NCBI RefSeq assembly: GCF_003663825.1
Contig: NZ_RCCC01000001.1
Coordinates: forward strand, 3,790,501 to 3,854,500
Reading direction: 5' to 3'
Source of the DNA: Acidovorax sp. 106
Lineage (GTDB): Bacteria; Pseudomonadota; Gammaproteobacteria; Burkholderiales; Burkholderiaceae_C
Length of the DNA: 64,000 nucleotides
Shown here: positions 1 through 8,137 of the stretch, one piece after another
Numbering within the stretch: position 1 is the first letter of the stretch
How the letters are laid out: each line of letters starts with the position of its first letter
Notes under the pieces: generated by a model
Database searches by the model: none
What the model was told of the DNA's origin: nothing
The model's input: only the letters and a program-made list of their open reading frames with translations
Translations under genes and position numbers: made by a program

Positions 1-36
1 GTGGGGTTCGCTGCAGTGCGGCATAGAATCATCTGG

Positions 37-52
37 TTTACGTAAACGTCAA
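37..52. promoter_or_regulatory. Palindromic operator-like site upstream of etfBA
   Basis: TTTACGT-AA-ACGTCAA forms an inverted repeat of two 7-bp arms with one mismatch around a 2-bp centre, about 30 bp before the etfB start. The shape TTkACGTnnACGTmAA resembles operators described for MerR-family LiuR regulators of branched-chain amino acid and fatty acid catabolism in proteobacteria, whose regulons include etfBA in some species. The palindrome is seen directly. The LiuR assignment is inference, and no regulator gene of that kind lies in the window. Confidence 0.5.
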
Positions 53-80
53 TTCAACCAACTCTCTAGGAGCCGCAGCA

Positions 81-830
81 ATGAAGGTCTTGGTCCCTGT
101 CAAGCGCGTGGTGGACTACAACGTGAAGGTCCGCGTGAAGTCGGACAACACGGGTGTGGACATCGCCAACGTGAAGATGAGCATGAACCCCTTTGACGAA
201 ATCGCCGTTGAAGAGGCCGTGCGCCTGAAAGAAAAAGGCCTGGTGACCGAAGTCATCGCAGTCTCCTGCGGCGTAGCGCAATGCCAGGAAACCCTGCGCA
301 CGGCCATGGCCATTGGTGCCGACCGCGCCATCCTGGTCGAGACCGACGTGGAGCTGCAACCCCTGGCCGTGGCCAAACTGCTCAAGGCCCTGGTGGACAA
401 GGAACAACCCTCGCTCATCATCCTGGGCAAGCAAGCCATTGACGACGATGCCAACCAGACCGGCCAGATGCTGGCGGCCCTGGCCGACCTGCCCCAGGCC
501 ACCAACGCCAGCAAGGTCGAATTGGCCGCTGACAAGGTCCATGTGACCCGCGAAATCGACGGCGGCCTCGAGACCCTGGCCTTGAGCCTGCCCGCAGTGA
601 TCACCACCGACCTGCGCCTGAACGAGCCTCGCTACGTCACCTTGCCCAACATCATGAAGGCCAAGAAAAAGCAGCTGGACACCGTCAAGCCCGAAGACCT
701 CGGAGTGGACGTGACCCCGCGCCTGAAGACCCTCAAGGTGACCGAACCCGCCAAGCGCGGCGCTGGCGTGAAAGTGGCCGACGTCGCCGCCCTGGTCGAG
801 AAACTCAAGAACGAAGCGAAGGTGATCTAA
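81..830 (+). CDS. etfB: Electron transfer flavoprotein beta subunit
   Basis: This 249-residue protein is the small subunit of the soluble ETF heterodimer, which takes electrons from acyl-CoA and related dehydrogenases and passes them to ETF:quinone oxidoreductase. The N-terminal [20 protein letters not shown] and the central [17 protein letters not shown] are typical of EtfB; the latter stretch lies in the AMP-binding domain. The length equals that of the usual family member. The start at 81 has an AGGAG ribosome site at 68-72. The stop is directly followed by the etfA start codon, so the two are an operon. An acyl-CoA dehydrogenase gene follows, which fits a fatty acid or branched-chain amino acid oxidation role. 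Expression may be controlled by the palindrome at 37-52. Confidence 0.97.
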   Translation: MKVLVPVKRVVDYNVKVRVKSDNTGVDIANVKMSMNPFDEIAVEEAVRLKEKGLVTEVIAVSCGVAQCQETLRTAMAIGADRAILVETDVELQPLAVAKLLKALVDKEQPSLIILGKQAIDDDANQTGQMLAALADLPQATNASKVELAADKVHVTREIDGGLETLALSLPAVITTDLRLNEPRYVTLPNIMKAKKKQLDTVKPEDLGVDVTPRLKTLKVTEPAKRGAGVKVADVAALVEKLKNEAKVI

Positions 831-1763
831 ATGTCGGTACTCGTTATTGCTGAACACGACAACGCGTCCATCAAGGGCGCCACGCTGAACACCGTCACGG
901 CCGCTGTGGCCTGCGGTGGCGATGTGCACGTGCTGGTGGCTGGCCACAACGCTGGCGCCGCTGCACAAGCAGCCGCCCAGATCGCAGGCGTCGCCAAAGT
1001 CATCCACGCCGATGCCGCCAGCCTGGCCCACGGCTTGGCCGAAAACGTGGCAGCCCAGGTGCTGGCCATTGCAGGCAACTACAGCCACATCCTCTTTGCA
1101 GCCACCGCCAGCGGCAAGAACGTGGCCCCCCGCGTGGCCGCCAAGCTCGACGTCGCCCAGATCAGCGACATCACCAAGGTGGTGAGCCAAGACACCTTCG
1201 AGCGCCCCATCTACGCTGGCAACGCCATTGCCACCGTGCAAAGCAGCGACAGCGTGAAGGTCATCACTGTGCGTACCACCGGCTTTGACGCCGCAGCCGC
1301 CACGGGTGGCAGCGCCGCCGTTGAAACCGCCGCTGCAGCCGCCGATGCCGGCAAGAGCAGCTACGTGGGCAGCGAAATCGCCAAGAACGACCGCCCTGAA
1401 CTCACCGCCGCCAAGATCATCGTCTCCGGTGGCCGCGCGCTGGGCAGCGCAGAAAAGTTCAACGAAGTCATCACCCCCTTGGCCGACAAGCTGGGCGCCG
1501 CCATTGGTGCCAGCCGAGCAGCGGTGGATGCGGGCTATGCCCCCAACGATTTGCAAGTGGGCCAGACCGGCAAGATCGTGGCGCCGCAGCTGTACATCGC
1601 AGCGGGCATCTCGGGCGCGATCCAGCACTTGGCTGGCATGAAGGACTCCAAGGTGATCGTGGCGATCAACAAGGACCCAGAAGCTCCGATCTTCAGCGTG
1701 GCCGACTACGGCCTGGAAGCCGACCTGTTCACGGCAGTGCCTGAATTGGTCAAGGCGCTGTAA
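831..1763 (+). CDS. etfA: Electron transfer flavoprotein alpha subunit
   Basis: This 310-residue protein is the FAD-carrying subunit of ETF, partner of the EtfB encoded immediately before it with no intergenic base. The C-terminal half shows the conserved FAD-domain features: [13 protein letters not shown] near residue 200, the [20 protein letters not shown] segment near 245-265, and the [20 protein letters not shown] motif near 280-300. N-terminal residues 1-180 form the variable ETF domain with an Ala-rich linker near 155-180. Length and motif order are normal for the family. A strong intrinsic terminator follows at 1781, so etfBA is probably a closed two-gene unit separate from the acyl-CoA dehydrogenase downstream. 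Confidence 0.97.
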   Translation: MSVLVIAEHDNASIKGATLNTVTAAVACGGDVHVLVAGHNAGAAAQAAAQIAGVAKVIHADAASLAHGLAENVAAQVLAIAGNYSHILFAATASGKNVAPRVAAKLDVAQISDITKVVSQDTFERPIYAGNAIATVQSSDSVKVITVRTTGFDAAAATGGSAAVETAAAAADAGKSSYVGSEIAKNDRPELTAAKIIVSGGRALGSAEKFNEVITPLADKLGAAIGASRAAVDAGYAPNDLQVGQTGKIVAPQLYIAAGISGAIQHLAGMKDSKVIVAINKDPEAPIFSVADYGLEADLFTAVPELVKAL

Positions 1764-1780
1764 AGCCCTGTGGCTTGCAC

Positions 1781-1809
1781 AAAGGCATCGTTCGCGATGC
1801 CTTTTTTTT
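1781..1809 (+). terminator. Intrinsic terminator of etfBA
   Basis: A 10-bp perfect stem, AAAGGCATCG paired with CGATGCCTTT, closes a TTCG loop and runs into a tract of eight T residues, 17 bp after the etfA stop codon. It is a textbook Rho-independent terminator. Confidence 0.9.
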
Positions 1810-1838
1810 GACGAAATTTTGCTTTTTCGGAGACAACA

Positions 1839-3629
1839 ATGAGCTACACCGCCCCCGTCAAGGACATGCTGTTCGCCATCGAGCACTTGGCCAACATCGA
1901 ACAGATCGCCCAAATCCCTGGCTTTGAAGACGCAGGTCTGGACACCGCCTCCGCCGTGCTGGAAGAGTGCGCCAAGTTCAACGAGGGCGTGCTGGCTCCG
2001 CTCAACTGGGAAGGCGACAGGAATCCATCGAGCTTTCAATCCGGTGTGGTCACCACCACGCCCGGTTTCAAGGAAGCCTTTCGCCAGTACGCCGAAGGCG
2101 GCTGGCAAGGCCTGCAGCACCCCGCCGAATTTGGCGGTCAGGGCCTGCCCAAGACCATTGGCGCAGCCTGCATCGAGATGACCAACAGCGCCAACATGAG
2201 TTTTGCCCTGTGCCCGCTGCTGACCGATGGCGCCATCGAGGCGCTGCTCACGGCGGGCAGCGATGAGCTCAAGGCCACGTACCTTGAAAAATTGGTGACC
2301 GGCGAGTGGACCGGCACCATGAACCTGACCGAACCCCAGGCGGGCTCGGACCTGGCCCTGGTGCGCACGCGCGCCGAACCCCAGCCCGACGGCACGTACA
2401 AGATTTTCGGCACCAAGATCTTCATCACCTACGGTGAGCACGACATGGCCGAGAACATCATCCACCTGGTGCTGGCCCGTGTGCAGGGCGCACCCGAGGG
2501 CGTCAAGGGCATCAGCCTTTTTGTCGTGCCCAAATTCATGGTGAATAAGGACGGTACGCTGGGCGACCGCAACGACGCCCACTGCGTGAGCATCGAGCAC
2601 AAGCTGGGCATCAAGGCCAGCCCCACGGCCGTGCTGCAGTTTGGCGACCATGGCGGCGCTGTGGGCTACCTGGTGGGCCAGGAAAACCGCGGTCTCGAAT
2701 ACATGTTCATCATGATGAACGCCGCCCGTTATGCGGTGGGCATGCAGGGCATTGCGATCTCCGAGCGCGCCTACCAAAAGGCCGTGCAGTACGCGAAAGA
2801 CCGCGTGCAGAGCCGCCCTGTGGACGGCAGCATCAACGCCAGCGCCGCCATCATTCACCACCCCGACGTCAAGCGCATGCTCATGACGATGCGTGCCACC
2901 GTGGAAGGCTGCCGCGCCATGGCCACCGTGGCGGCTGCCGCGTTCGACGCCGCGCACCACCACCCTGATGCGGACACGCGCAAGCAGAACCAAGCGTTCT
3001 ACGAATTCATGGTGCCGCTGGTCAAGGGCTACAGCACCGAGACCAGCCTGGAAGTGACCAGCCTGGGCGTGCAGGTGCACGGCGGCATGGGCTTCATTGA
3101 AGAAACCGGCGCCGCCCAGTACTACCGCGACGCCAAGATCCTCACCATCTACGAAGGCACCACCGCTATCCAGGCCAACGACCTGGTGGGTCGCAAAACG
3201 GCACGCGATGGCGGCCAGGTGGCCAAGGGCATTGCAGCGCAGATCGAGAAGACTGAAAGCGAGCTGCTGGCCAGTGGCACCCCCGCAGCCTTGGCCGTGG
3301 CCAAGCGGCTGACGGCTGCCCGCAAGGCGCTGCTCGACGTGATCGACTTCGTGGCCGGTGGCACCAAGACCCAGCCCAACGCCGTGTTTGCGGGCAGCGT
3401 GCCCTACCTGATGTTGGCGGGCAATGTGGTGGCGGGCTGGCAACTGGCGCGCAGCCTGCTGGTGGCGCAGGACCTGTTGCACAAGGGACAGGATGAAGCC
3501 TTCATGCGCGCAAAAATCACCACGGCCCAGTTCTACGCCGACCACATTCTGGTGAAGGCCCCCGGCCTGCGCGACAGCATTGTGGAAGGTGCCCCCAGTG
3601 TGACCGAGCTGGCACTGGAAGCGTTCTAA
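1839..3629 (+). CDS. Acyl-CoA dehydrogenase, long form (DmdC/AcdA-like)
   Basis: At 596 residues this is longer than the roughly 380-residue classical acyl-CoA dehydrogenases and matches the family with an extra C-terminal domain, which includes 3-methylmercaptopropionyl-CoA dehydrogenase DmdC and many FadE-like enzymes. It should oxidise an acyl-CoA to the 2-enoyl-CoA with FAD and pass electrons to the ETF encoded upstream. Visible marks are MNLTEPQAGSDL near residue 160, the arginine-rich substrate region, VHGGMGFIEETGAAQYYRD near 415-435, and IYEGTTAIQANDLVGRK, in which the Glu of YEGT sits at the usual catalytic-base position. The start has GGAG at about 1829. Chain length or true substrate cannot be told; DmdC-like demethylation-pathway chemistry is only one option. 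Confidence 0.9.
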   Translation: MSYTAPVKDMLFAIEHLANIEQIAQIPGFEDAGLDTASAVLEECAKFNEGVLAPLNWEGDRNPSSFQSGVVTTTPGFKEAFRQYAEGGWQGLQHPAEFGGQGLPKTIGAACIEMTNSANMSFALCPLLTDGAIEALLTAGSDELKATYLEKLVTGEWTGTMNLTEPQAGSDLALVRTRAEPQPDGTYKIFGTKIFITYGEHDMAENIIHLVLARVQGAPEGVKGISLFVVPKFMVNKDGTLGDRNDAHCVSIEHKLGIKASPTAVLQFGDHGGAVGYLVGQENRGLEYMFIMMNAARYAVGMQGIAISERAYQKAVQYAKDRVQSRPVDGSINASAAIIHHPDVKRMLMTMRATVEGCRAMATVAAAAFDAAHHHPDADTRKQNQAFYEFMVPLVKGYSTETSLEVTSLGVQVHGGMGFIEETGAAQYYRDAKILTIYEGTTAIQANDLVGRKTARDGGQVAKGIAAQIEKTESELLASGTPAALAVAKRLTAARKALLDVIDFVAGGTKTQPNAVFAGSVPYLMLAGNVVAGWQLARSLLVAQDLLHKGQDEAFMRAKITTAQFYADHILVKAPGLRDSIVEGAPSVTELALEAF

Positions 3630-3710
3630 CGCGTTCTGAAAGGGCAGCCTGCCCTTTGAGGAGTGAAAAAAGAGTGAGACGAGGCCTGCGCAGGGTGCAG
3701 GTCTTTACTA

Positions 3711-3769
3711 TAAAAATAATAGCTGCTCGCGCTTGTTAGATAAGAGCTAGAGGGCTATTTCAATCAAAA
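3711..3769. repeat. Dispersed palindromic repeat, copy 1
   Basis: This degenerate copy begins AATAGCTGCTCGCGCTT and continues through an AAGAGCTAGAGGG right arm into CTATTTCAATCAAAA. It lies between the acyl-CoA dehydrogenase and the nitronate monooxygenase gene. It shares arms and flanking A/T tracts with the better copies at 4806 and 39321. A weak hairpin (AAAGGGCA/TGCCCTTT, 3639-3657) without a T tract lies upstream of it. Confidence 0.6.
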
Positions 3770-3791
3770 CCTGTTTCTGGAAGTTGTTGCC

Positions 3792-4745
3792 ATGTCCAAA
3801 CTGCCCGCTGTGCTGCAAAACCTGTCGCTGCCCGTCATCGGATCGCCGCTGTTCATCATCAGCAACCCCAAGCTCGTCATTGAGCAGTGCAAGGCCGGTG
3901 TGGTCGGCTCCATGCCGTCACTCAATGCACGTCCCGCCGAACTGCTCGATGAGTGGCTGGCCGAAATCACCGAGACGCTGGCCGCCTACAACAAGGCCAA
4001 CCCCGACAAGCCCGCTGCGCCCTTTGCCATCAACCAGATCGTGCACAAGAGCAACGACCGCCTGGAGCACGACATGCAGGTGTGCGCCAAGTACAAGGTG
4101 CCGATCATCATCACCAGCCTGGGTGCGCGGGAGGATGTGAACCAGGCGGTGCACGCCTGGGGCGGGATCGTGCTGCACGACATCATCAACAACAAGTTCG
4201 CGCACAAGGCGATTGAGAAGGGCGCTGACGGCCTGATCGCCGTGGCGGCGGGTGCCGGTGGACACGCAGGCACCAAGAGCCCGTTCGCGCTGATCCAGGA
4301 AATCCGCCAATGGTTTGACGGCCCCTTAGCGCTCAGCGGTTCCATCGCCAGCGGCGGCGCCGTGCTGGCGGCCCAGGCCATGGGGGCCGACTTTGGCTAC
4401 ATCGGCTCGGCCTTCATTGCCACGCACGAGGCCCGTGCGGTGGATGCCTACAAGCAGGCCATTGTGGACAGCAACTCCGACGACATCGTCTACAGCAATC
4501 TGTTCACGGGCGTGCATGGCAACTACCTGGCGCCATCGATCCGCGCCGCAGGGCTGGACCCCGAGAACCTGCCCGAGTCCGACCCTAGCAAGATGAACTT
4601 TGGCGGCGGCGCCCAAAAGGCCTGGAAGGACATCTGGGGCTGTGGCCAGGGCATTGGCGCCATCAACGCCGTGACCAGCACGGCCGAGCTGGTGGCCAAG
4701 CTGCGCCGAGAGTACGAAGAAGCACGGGCGCGGTTGAAGCTCTGA
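3792..4745 (+). CDS. Nitronate monooxygenase (2-nitropropane dioxygenase family)
   Basis: This 317-residue TIM-barrel flavoprotein belongs to the FMN-dependent nitronate monooxygenase family, which oxidises alkyl nitronates such as propionate-3-nitronate to carbonyl compounds and nitrite. Seen features are the N-terminal LPVIGSPLFIISNP strand, ITSLGAR near residue 105, the hallmark AAGAGGHAGTKSPFALIQEI near residues 153-172 with the catalytic His of GGHAG, and SGSIASGGAVLAAQAMGADF near 180-200 for FMN phosphate binding. The start has GGAAG about 10 bp upstream. It stands alone, flanked by two repeat copies. Many members are annotated by homology only, and a true physiological nitronate substrate is not proven. 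Confidence 0.9.
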   Translation: MSKLPAVLQNLSLPVIGSPLFIISNPKLVIEQCKAGVVGSMPSLNARPAELLDEWLAEITETLAAYNKANPDKPAAPFAINQIVHKSNDRLEHDMQVCAKYKVPIIITSLGAREDVNQAVHAWGGIVLHDIINNKFAHKAIEKGADGLIAVAAGAGGHAGTKSPFALIQEIRQWFDGPLALSGSIASGGAVLAAQAMGADFGYIGSAFIATHEARAVDAYKQAIVDSNSDDIVYSNLFTGVHGNYLAPSIRAAGLDPENLPESDPSKMNFGGGAQKAWKDIWGCGQGIGAINAVTSTAELVAKLRREYEEARARLKL

Positions 4746-4760
4746 TCGGAGCCTGCAACG

Positions 4761-4791
4761 CATACCGCTGGACTGTATCGCCAGTGGTATG
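4761..4791 (+). terminator. Possible terminator after nitronate monooxygenase
   Basis: CATACCGCTGG pairs with CCAGTGGTATG over 11 bp with one mismatch around a 9-nt loop, 15 bp after the stop codon. It is followed by GTTTGCTATT, not a clean T run. A weak terminator is likely; the palindromic repeat just beyond it may add to termination between these convergent genes. Confidence 0.5.
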
Positions 4792-4805
4792 TTTGCTATT
4801 GAATG

Positions 4806-4857
4806 TATAGCTTCTAGCGCTTATTCAATAAGCGCTAGAGCCTGATTAGATTCAATG
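4806..4857. repeat. Dispersed palindromic repeat, copy 2 (perfect core)
   Basis: The core at 4814-4838 is a perfect 25-base palindrome: CTAGCGCTTATT, one C, AATAAGCGCTAG. It is flanked by TATAGCTT on the left and AGCCTGATTAGATTCAATG on the right, the same flanks as in other copies. It lies between the convergent nitronate monooxygenase and cydB genes, so it may also serve as a two-way terminator. Confidence 0.85.
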
Positions 4858-4893
4858 TTTGGGGCGCTGGGCTGTGGCATTCAGCGGCACGCA

Positions 4894-5907
4894 TCACAGC
4901 CCATACGTCAGCTCCCGCGCTTTGCCCCAGAACACGCGGTACATGAAGACGGTGTAGATCACGATCACCGGCAGCGTGATCGCGACGCCAATGCCGATCA
5001 CCGCCAAGGATTCCGTCGCGCTGGCGGCCTCCCACACCGTGAGGCGGTCGATGACGATGTAGGGGTAGATGCTGTACGACAGCCCGAAGAAGGCCAGCAC
5101 AAAAATCACCACCGTGGCCACAAACACCACCCAGCCATAGCCCGCTGCCACCACCCGGGGTGCGGCCAGCACATGCCGAATGGCGAAGAAGGCGGCCACG
5201 CACGCCAGCGGAATCGGCAGCAGTGCAAAAAAGCCGGGCAGGGCAAACCACTTGTTGAACACCGTGTGGCTGACCACCGGTGTGGCCAGCGAGATGCCCA
5301 CCAGTGCAAAGCCCATGGGCCACAGCACGCCCTGGCCCCAGCGCAAGGCCTTGCGCTGCAGTTCGCCCTCGGTCTTCATCACCAGCCAGCCCACGCCCAG
5401 CATGGCGTAGGCGGCGGGCAGCGTCAGCGCAATGCCCACGGCAAACAGGCGGCTCCACAGGTCGGTGTGAAAGCCGGTGACATAAGCCCCCAGCATCCAG
5501 CCTTGGGCCAGGGTGGTGACCAGCGAGCCCAGCGCGAACAGGTGGTTCCAGGCGGCCTTGTGCGAGTCGCGTGCCTTCACGCGAAAGTCAAACGCCACAC
5601 CGCGCACGATCAGTCCGATCAGCATCACCGCCACGGGCAGGTACAGCGCCGACAGCACCAGGCCGTGCGCCATCGGAAAACACACCAGCAGCACGCCCAC
5701 GCCCAGCACCAGCCAGGTCTCGTTCGCGTCCCAGAAGGGGCCGATGCTGGAGAGCATCACATCCTTCTCGGCCTGCGTGGCCAGGGGCAGCAGCATGCCA
5801 ACGCCCAGGTCGTAGCCGTCCAAAATCACGTAGGCCAACAAGGCCAGGCCCATCACGGCCATGAAGATCAGGGGCAGGGCGGTGGCCCAGTTCAGTAGTT
5901 CCATCAT
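4894..5907 (-). CDS. cydB: Cytochrome bd-type quinol oxidase subunit II (CioB-like)
   Basis: This 337-residue integral membrane protein is subunit II of a bd-type quinol oxidase. The opening MMELLNWATALPLIFMAVMG, followed by ALLAYVILDGYDLGVGML near residues 20-38, is the conserved N-terminus, and FWDANETWLVLGVGVLLVCF near 55-75 is a family signature. About eight membrane helices are visible. The length is near that of CioB (about 335), shorter than E. coli CydB (379). The chosen start has AGGAG six bases upstream; a second in-frame ATG follows directly. It lies 16 bp behind cydA in the gbsR-cydA-cydB operon. No small CydX or DUF2474-like open frame follows; the next feature is a repeat. Confidence 0.95.
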   Translation of the reverse strand: MMELLNWATALPLIFMAVMGLALLAYVILDGYDLGVGMLLPLATQAEKDVMLSSIGPFWDANETWLVLGVGVLLVCFPMAHGLVLSALYLPVAVMLIGLIVRGVAFDFRVKARDSHKAAWNHLFALGSLVTTLAQGWMLGAYVTGFHTDLWSRLFAVGIALTLPAAYAMLGVGWLVMKTEGELQRKALRWGQGVLWPMGFALVGISLATPVVSHTVFNKWFALPGFFALLPIPLACVAAFFAIRHVLAAPRVVAAGYGWVVFVATVVIFVLAFFGLSYSIYPYIVIDRLTVWEAASATESLAVIGIGVAITLPVIVIYTVFMYRVFWGKARELTYGL

Positions 5908-5923
5908 GCGGGGCTCCTGCCGT

Positions 5924-7294
5924 TCATACGGCTTGGGGTGAGGCGGGCGCCACGGCGGGGGCGGGCAGGGCCGCGTGTTCAGCCATGTGCTTGATGACGC
6001 CCACGTAGGCGACGAGCAACAGCGCATACACCGTGAGGTAGGCCGCCAGCGTGCCGGCCACCATGCCACTGGGGTGGGGCGCGACGGCTTCGGCGGTTTT
6101 GAGCAGGCCGTAGACCAGGTAGGGCTGGCGACCGATTTCCGTCACGTACCAGCCCGCCAGCGTGGCCACCCAGCCCGAGAACGTCATGCCCACCAGCGCC
6201 CACAGCACCTTACGTGGCAGCACGCCAGCACTGTGCGCGCGGCGGCGCCACAAAGCCCACGCGGCAGCCCAGGCCACGGCCAGCATCAGCATGCCCACGC
6301 CCACCATCACTCGAAAGCCCCAGAACACGGGCGCCACCGGCGGGTGCGCGCCAGCAAACTCGTTCAGCCCCTTCAGCTCGGCATCTGGGTCATGTGCCAG
6401 GACCAGGCTGGCCGCCTTGGGGATCTGCAGGGCGTAGTCGGTGCGGCCTTCTTTCTCGTTGGGCAGGCCAAACAGGGTGAGCGGTGCACCTTTTTCGGTG
6501 TGCCAGATGCCTTCAATGGCAGCGATCTTGGCGGGCTGGTGTTCCAGCGTGTTCAGGCCATGCAGGTCGCCCATGAAGATTTGCAGCGGCATGGCCACGG
6601 ACACTGCCACCACGGCCGTGTGCAAGGCCTGGCGGGTGCCGGGTGCGGCCTTGCCTTTGAGCAACTGCCAGGCACTCACCCCCGCAATCAAGAAGCCCGC
6701 TGTGAGGCTGGACGCCAGAAGCTTGTGCCCTAGCCGGTAGGGAAAGGATGGGTTGAACACAATCGCCAGCCAGTCCACCGCATGGAGTTTGCCGTCGATG
6801 ATCTCGTAGCCCACGGGGGTTTGCATCCACGAGTTCAGGCTCAAAATCCAGAACGCAGACAGCGTGGTGCCAAAGGCCACCAGCAGTGTGGCCACCAGGT
6901 GCACGCGGTCAGACACACGGCCCCGGCCAAACAGCATGATGCCCAGGAACGAGGCCTCCAGAAAAAATGCCGTCAGCACTTCGTAGCCCAACAGGGGCCC
7001 GGCGATGTTGCCCGCGCGCTCCATGAAGCCGGGCCAGTTGGTGCCGAACTGGAAACTCATGGTGATGCCCGAGACCACGCCCATGGCGAAGGTCAGCGCA
7101 AACACCTTGGTCCAAAAGTAATAGGCCTGCCCCCAACCGGCCGCTGCTGGCGTGCCCTGGGTGGCCGCGTGGCGCAGCCGAAAGAACACCAGAAACCAGC
7201 ACAGGGCAATGGTGATGGTGGGAAAGAGGATGTGAAAGCTGATGTTGGCTGCGAACTGGATGCGCGACAGCGTGAAGGTATCGAGCGCGTCCAT
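5924..7294 (-). CDS. cydA: Cytochrome bd-type quinol oxidase subunit I (cyanide-insensitive type)
   Basis: At 456 residues this is the haem-carrying subunit that oxidises quinol and reduces oxygen to water. H21 in NISFHILFPT is the expected haem b595 ligand; the segment GDLHGLNTLEHQPAKIAA with following residues forms the quinol-binding Q loop; GWYVTEIGRQPYLVYG near residue 385 is the GRQP signature. The Q loop is short, as in the CioA (cyanide-insensitive oxidase) branch, not the long E. coli CydA form. It begins four bases after the stop of the regulator gene, so translation is probably coupled. I see no FNR/ANR-type TTGAT-N4-ATCAA site upstream, which suggests that control runs mainly through the regulator. 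Confidence 0.95.
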   Translation of the reverse strand: MDALDTFTLSRIQFAANISFHILFPTITIALCWFLVFFRLRHAATQGTPAAAGWGQAYYFWTKVFALTFAMGVVSGITMSFQFGTNWPGFMERAGNIAGPLLGYEVLTAFFLEASFLGIMLFGRGRVSDRVHLVATLLVAFGTTLSAFWILSLNSWMQTPVGYEIIDGKLHAVDWLAIVFNPSFPYRLGHKLLASSLTAGFLIAGVSAWQLLKGKAAPGTRQALHTAVVAVSVAMPLQIFMGDLHGLNTLEHQPAKIAAIEGIWHTEKGAPLTLFGLPNEKEGRTDYALQIPKAASLVLAHDPDAELKGLNEFAGAHPPVAPVFWGFRVMVGVGMLMLAVAWAAAWALWRRRAHSAGVLPRKVLWALVGMTFSGWVATLAGWYVTEIGRQPYLVYGLLKTAEAVAPHPSGMVAGTLAAYLTVYALLLVAYVGVIKHMAEHAALPAPAVAPASPQAV

Positions 7295-7298
7295 GGCC

Positions 7299-7883
7299 TC
7301 AGCCCCCCTTGGCGTTGTCGCCCGCGCGGCCCTTGCCGGTCAGGCGGTCTTTGAACTCCAGCACCCGCGTCACCGCCGTGCCCATGCCCATCAGTTGCAG
7401 GGCGGTTTCAGGGGCCAGGCGCTGCACATCGTCAAACCAGGTCATCAGCCGGTCGATCAGCTCGTGCATCTCGCGCATGCGCTCTTGGGCGTAGCGTTCT
7501 TCGTCCGAGGTGGGTTCTTCCAGCAGCGCCATGCGCAACATGGACAGCGTGGGCTCGATCTCGCGGCGGCGACGCTCTTCGGCCAGCACGCGGAAGATTT
7601 CCCACACATCCTTGGGGGCCTCAAAGTACTCGCGCCGGTCCCCCGGCTGGTGACTGAGCTTGACGAGCCGCCACGACTGCAGCTCCTTGAGGCCCATGCT
7701 CACGTTGGAGCGCGAGAACTCCAGGGTCTCAGCAATCTCGTCGGCATTGACGGGGCGCGGCGACAGGAAGATCAGCGCATACATTTGGCCCACGGTGCGG
7801 TTGATGCCCCAGCGGCTGCCCATCTCGCCGAAATGGGACACGAATTGGCGATTCAGAGGAGGAAGGTTTTTGACGTAGGTCAT
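7299..7883 (-). CDS. GbsR/MarR-like winged-helix transcriptional regulator
   Basis: This 194-residue protein carries a winged helix near residues 25-100, with NADEIAETLEFSRSNVSMGL as the recognition-helix region, followed by an Arg/Glu-rich helical tail. It resembles the GbsR-type branch of MarR-like repressors. It is the first gene of the gbsR-cydA-cydB operon and ends four bases before cydA, so it is the natural local regulator of the oxidase. The ATG at 7883 is preferred; an upstream in-frame TTG at 7904 would put the start against the palindrome with no ribosome site. A GGAG at 7899-7902 sits rather far from this ATG but five bases from a tiny ATG-CGC-CTC-CTA-TGA frame whose stop overlaps it. 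The effector is unknown. Confidence 0.85.
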   Translation of the reverse strand: MTYVKNLPPLNRQFVSHFGEMGSRWGINRTVGQMYALIFLSPRPVNADEIAETLEFSRSNVSMGLKELQSWRLVKLSHQPGDRREYFEAPKDVWEIFRVLAEERRRREIEPTLSMLRMALLEEPTSDEERYAQERMREMHELIDRLMTWFDDVQRLAPETALQLMGMGTAVTRVLEFKDRLTGKGRAGDNAKGG

Positions 7884-7903
7884 AGGAGGCGCATTGTGCT
7901 CCA

Positions 7904-7945
7904 AATTTATTGAATTTTCAGTAAATACTGAAAATTCAATAAATT
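7904..7945. promoter_or_regulatory. Perfect 42-bp palindrome, probable operator of gbsR-cydAB
   Basis: Two perfectly complementary 20-base arms (AATTTATTGAATTTTCAGTA and its reverse complement) flank a central AA. The site is AT-rich in a GC-rich region and abuts the ribosome site of the regulator gene. Position and symmetry point to an autoregulatory operator for the GbsR-like protein, or a stem-loop at the 5' end of the transcript. Half-sites TTGAATTTTCAGTA fit a dimer contacting successive major grooves. Confidence 0.75.
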
Positions 7946-8137
7946 GCCTGTGTCACGTATTCGGGCGGTGCCTGCTCAGAGGCGATCTGCCCATCGGCGT
8001 TGGGATGCGGACGGCCTTGCGTTCACCGGTTGGGGCCGGGGCTGGCACGCTTTACATGGAAAGAGGACAATAGAGGGTTTTACATTTGCGCCTGCGAACC
8101 ATTTCGCCAGCGCGCGTTGGTGAATCCCGTTCTCTGC

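Noticed and set aside
66..3545. A 1159-codon open frame on the minus strand opposite etfBA and the acyl-CoA dehydrogenase
   Set aside because: It is rich in His, Gly, Gln and Leu with no domain, a typical antisense shadow of high-GC genes whose third codon positions are G/C. The plus-strand genes match known families throughout.
3639..3657. Hairpin AAAGGGCA/TGCCCTTT after the acyl-CoA dehydrogenase gene as a terminator
   Set aside because: The stem is good but is followed by GAGGAGTG with no T run, so termination is doubtful.
7946..8137. ANR/FNR site or promoter for the bd oxidase
   Set aside because: No TTGAT-N4-ATCAA-like sequence was found between the regulator and the acyltransferase gene.
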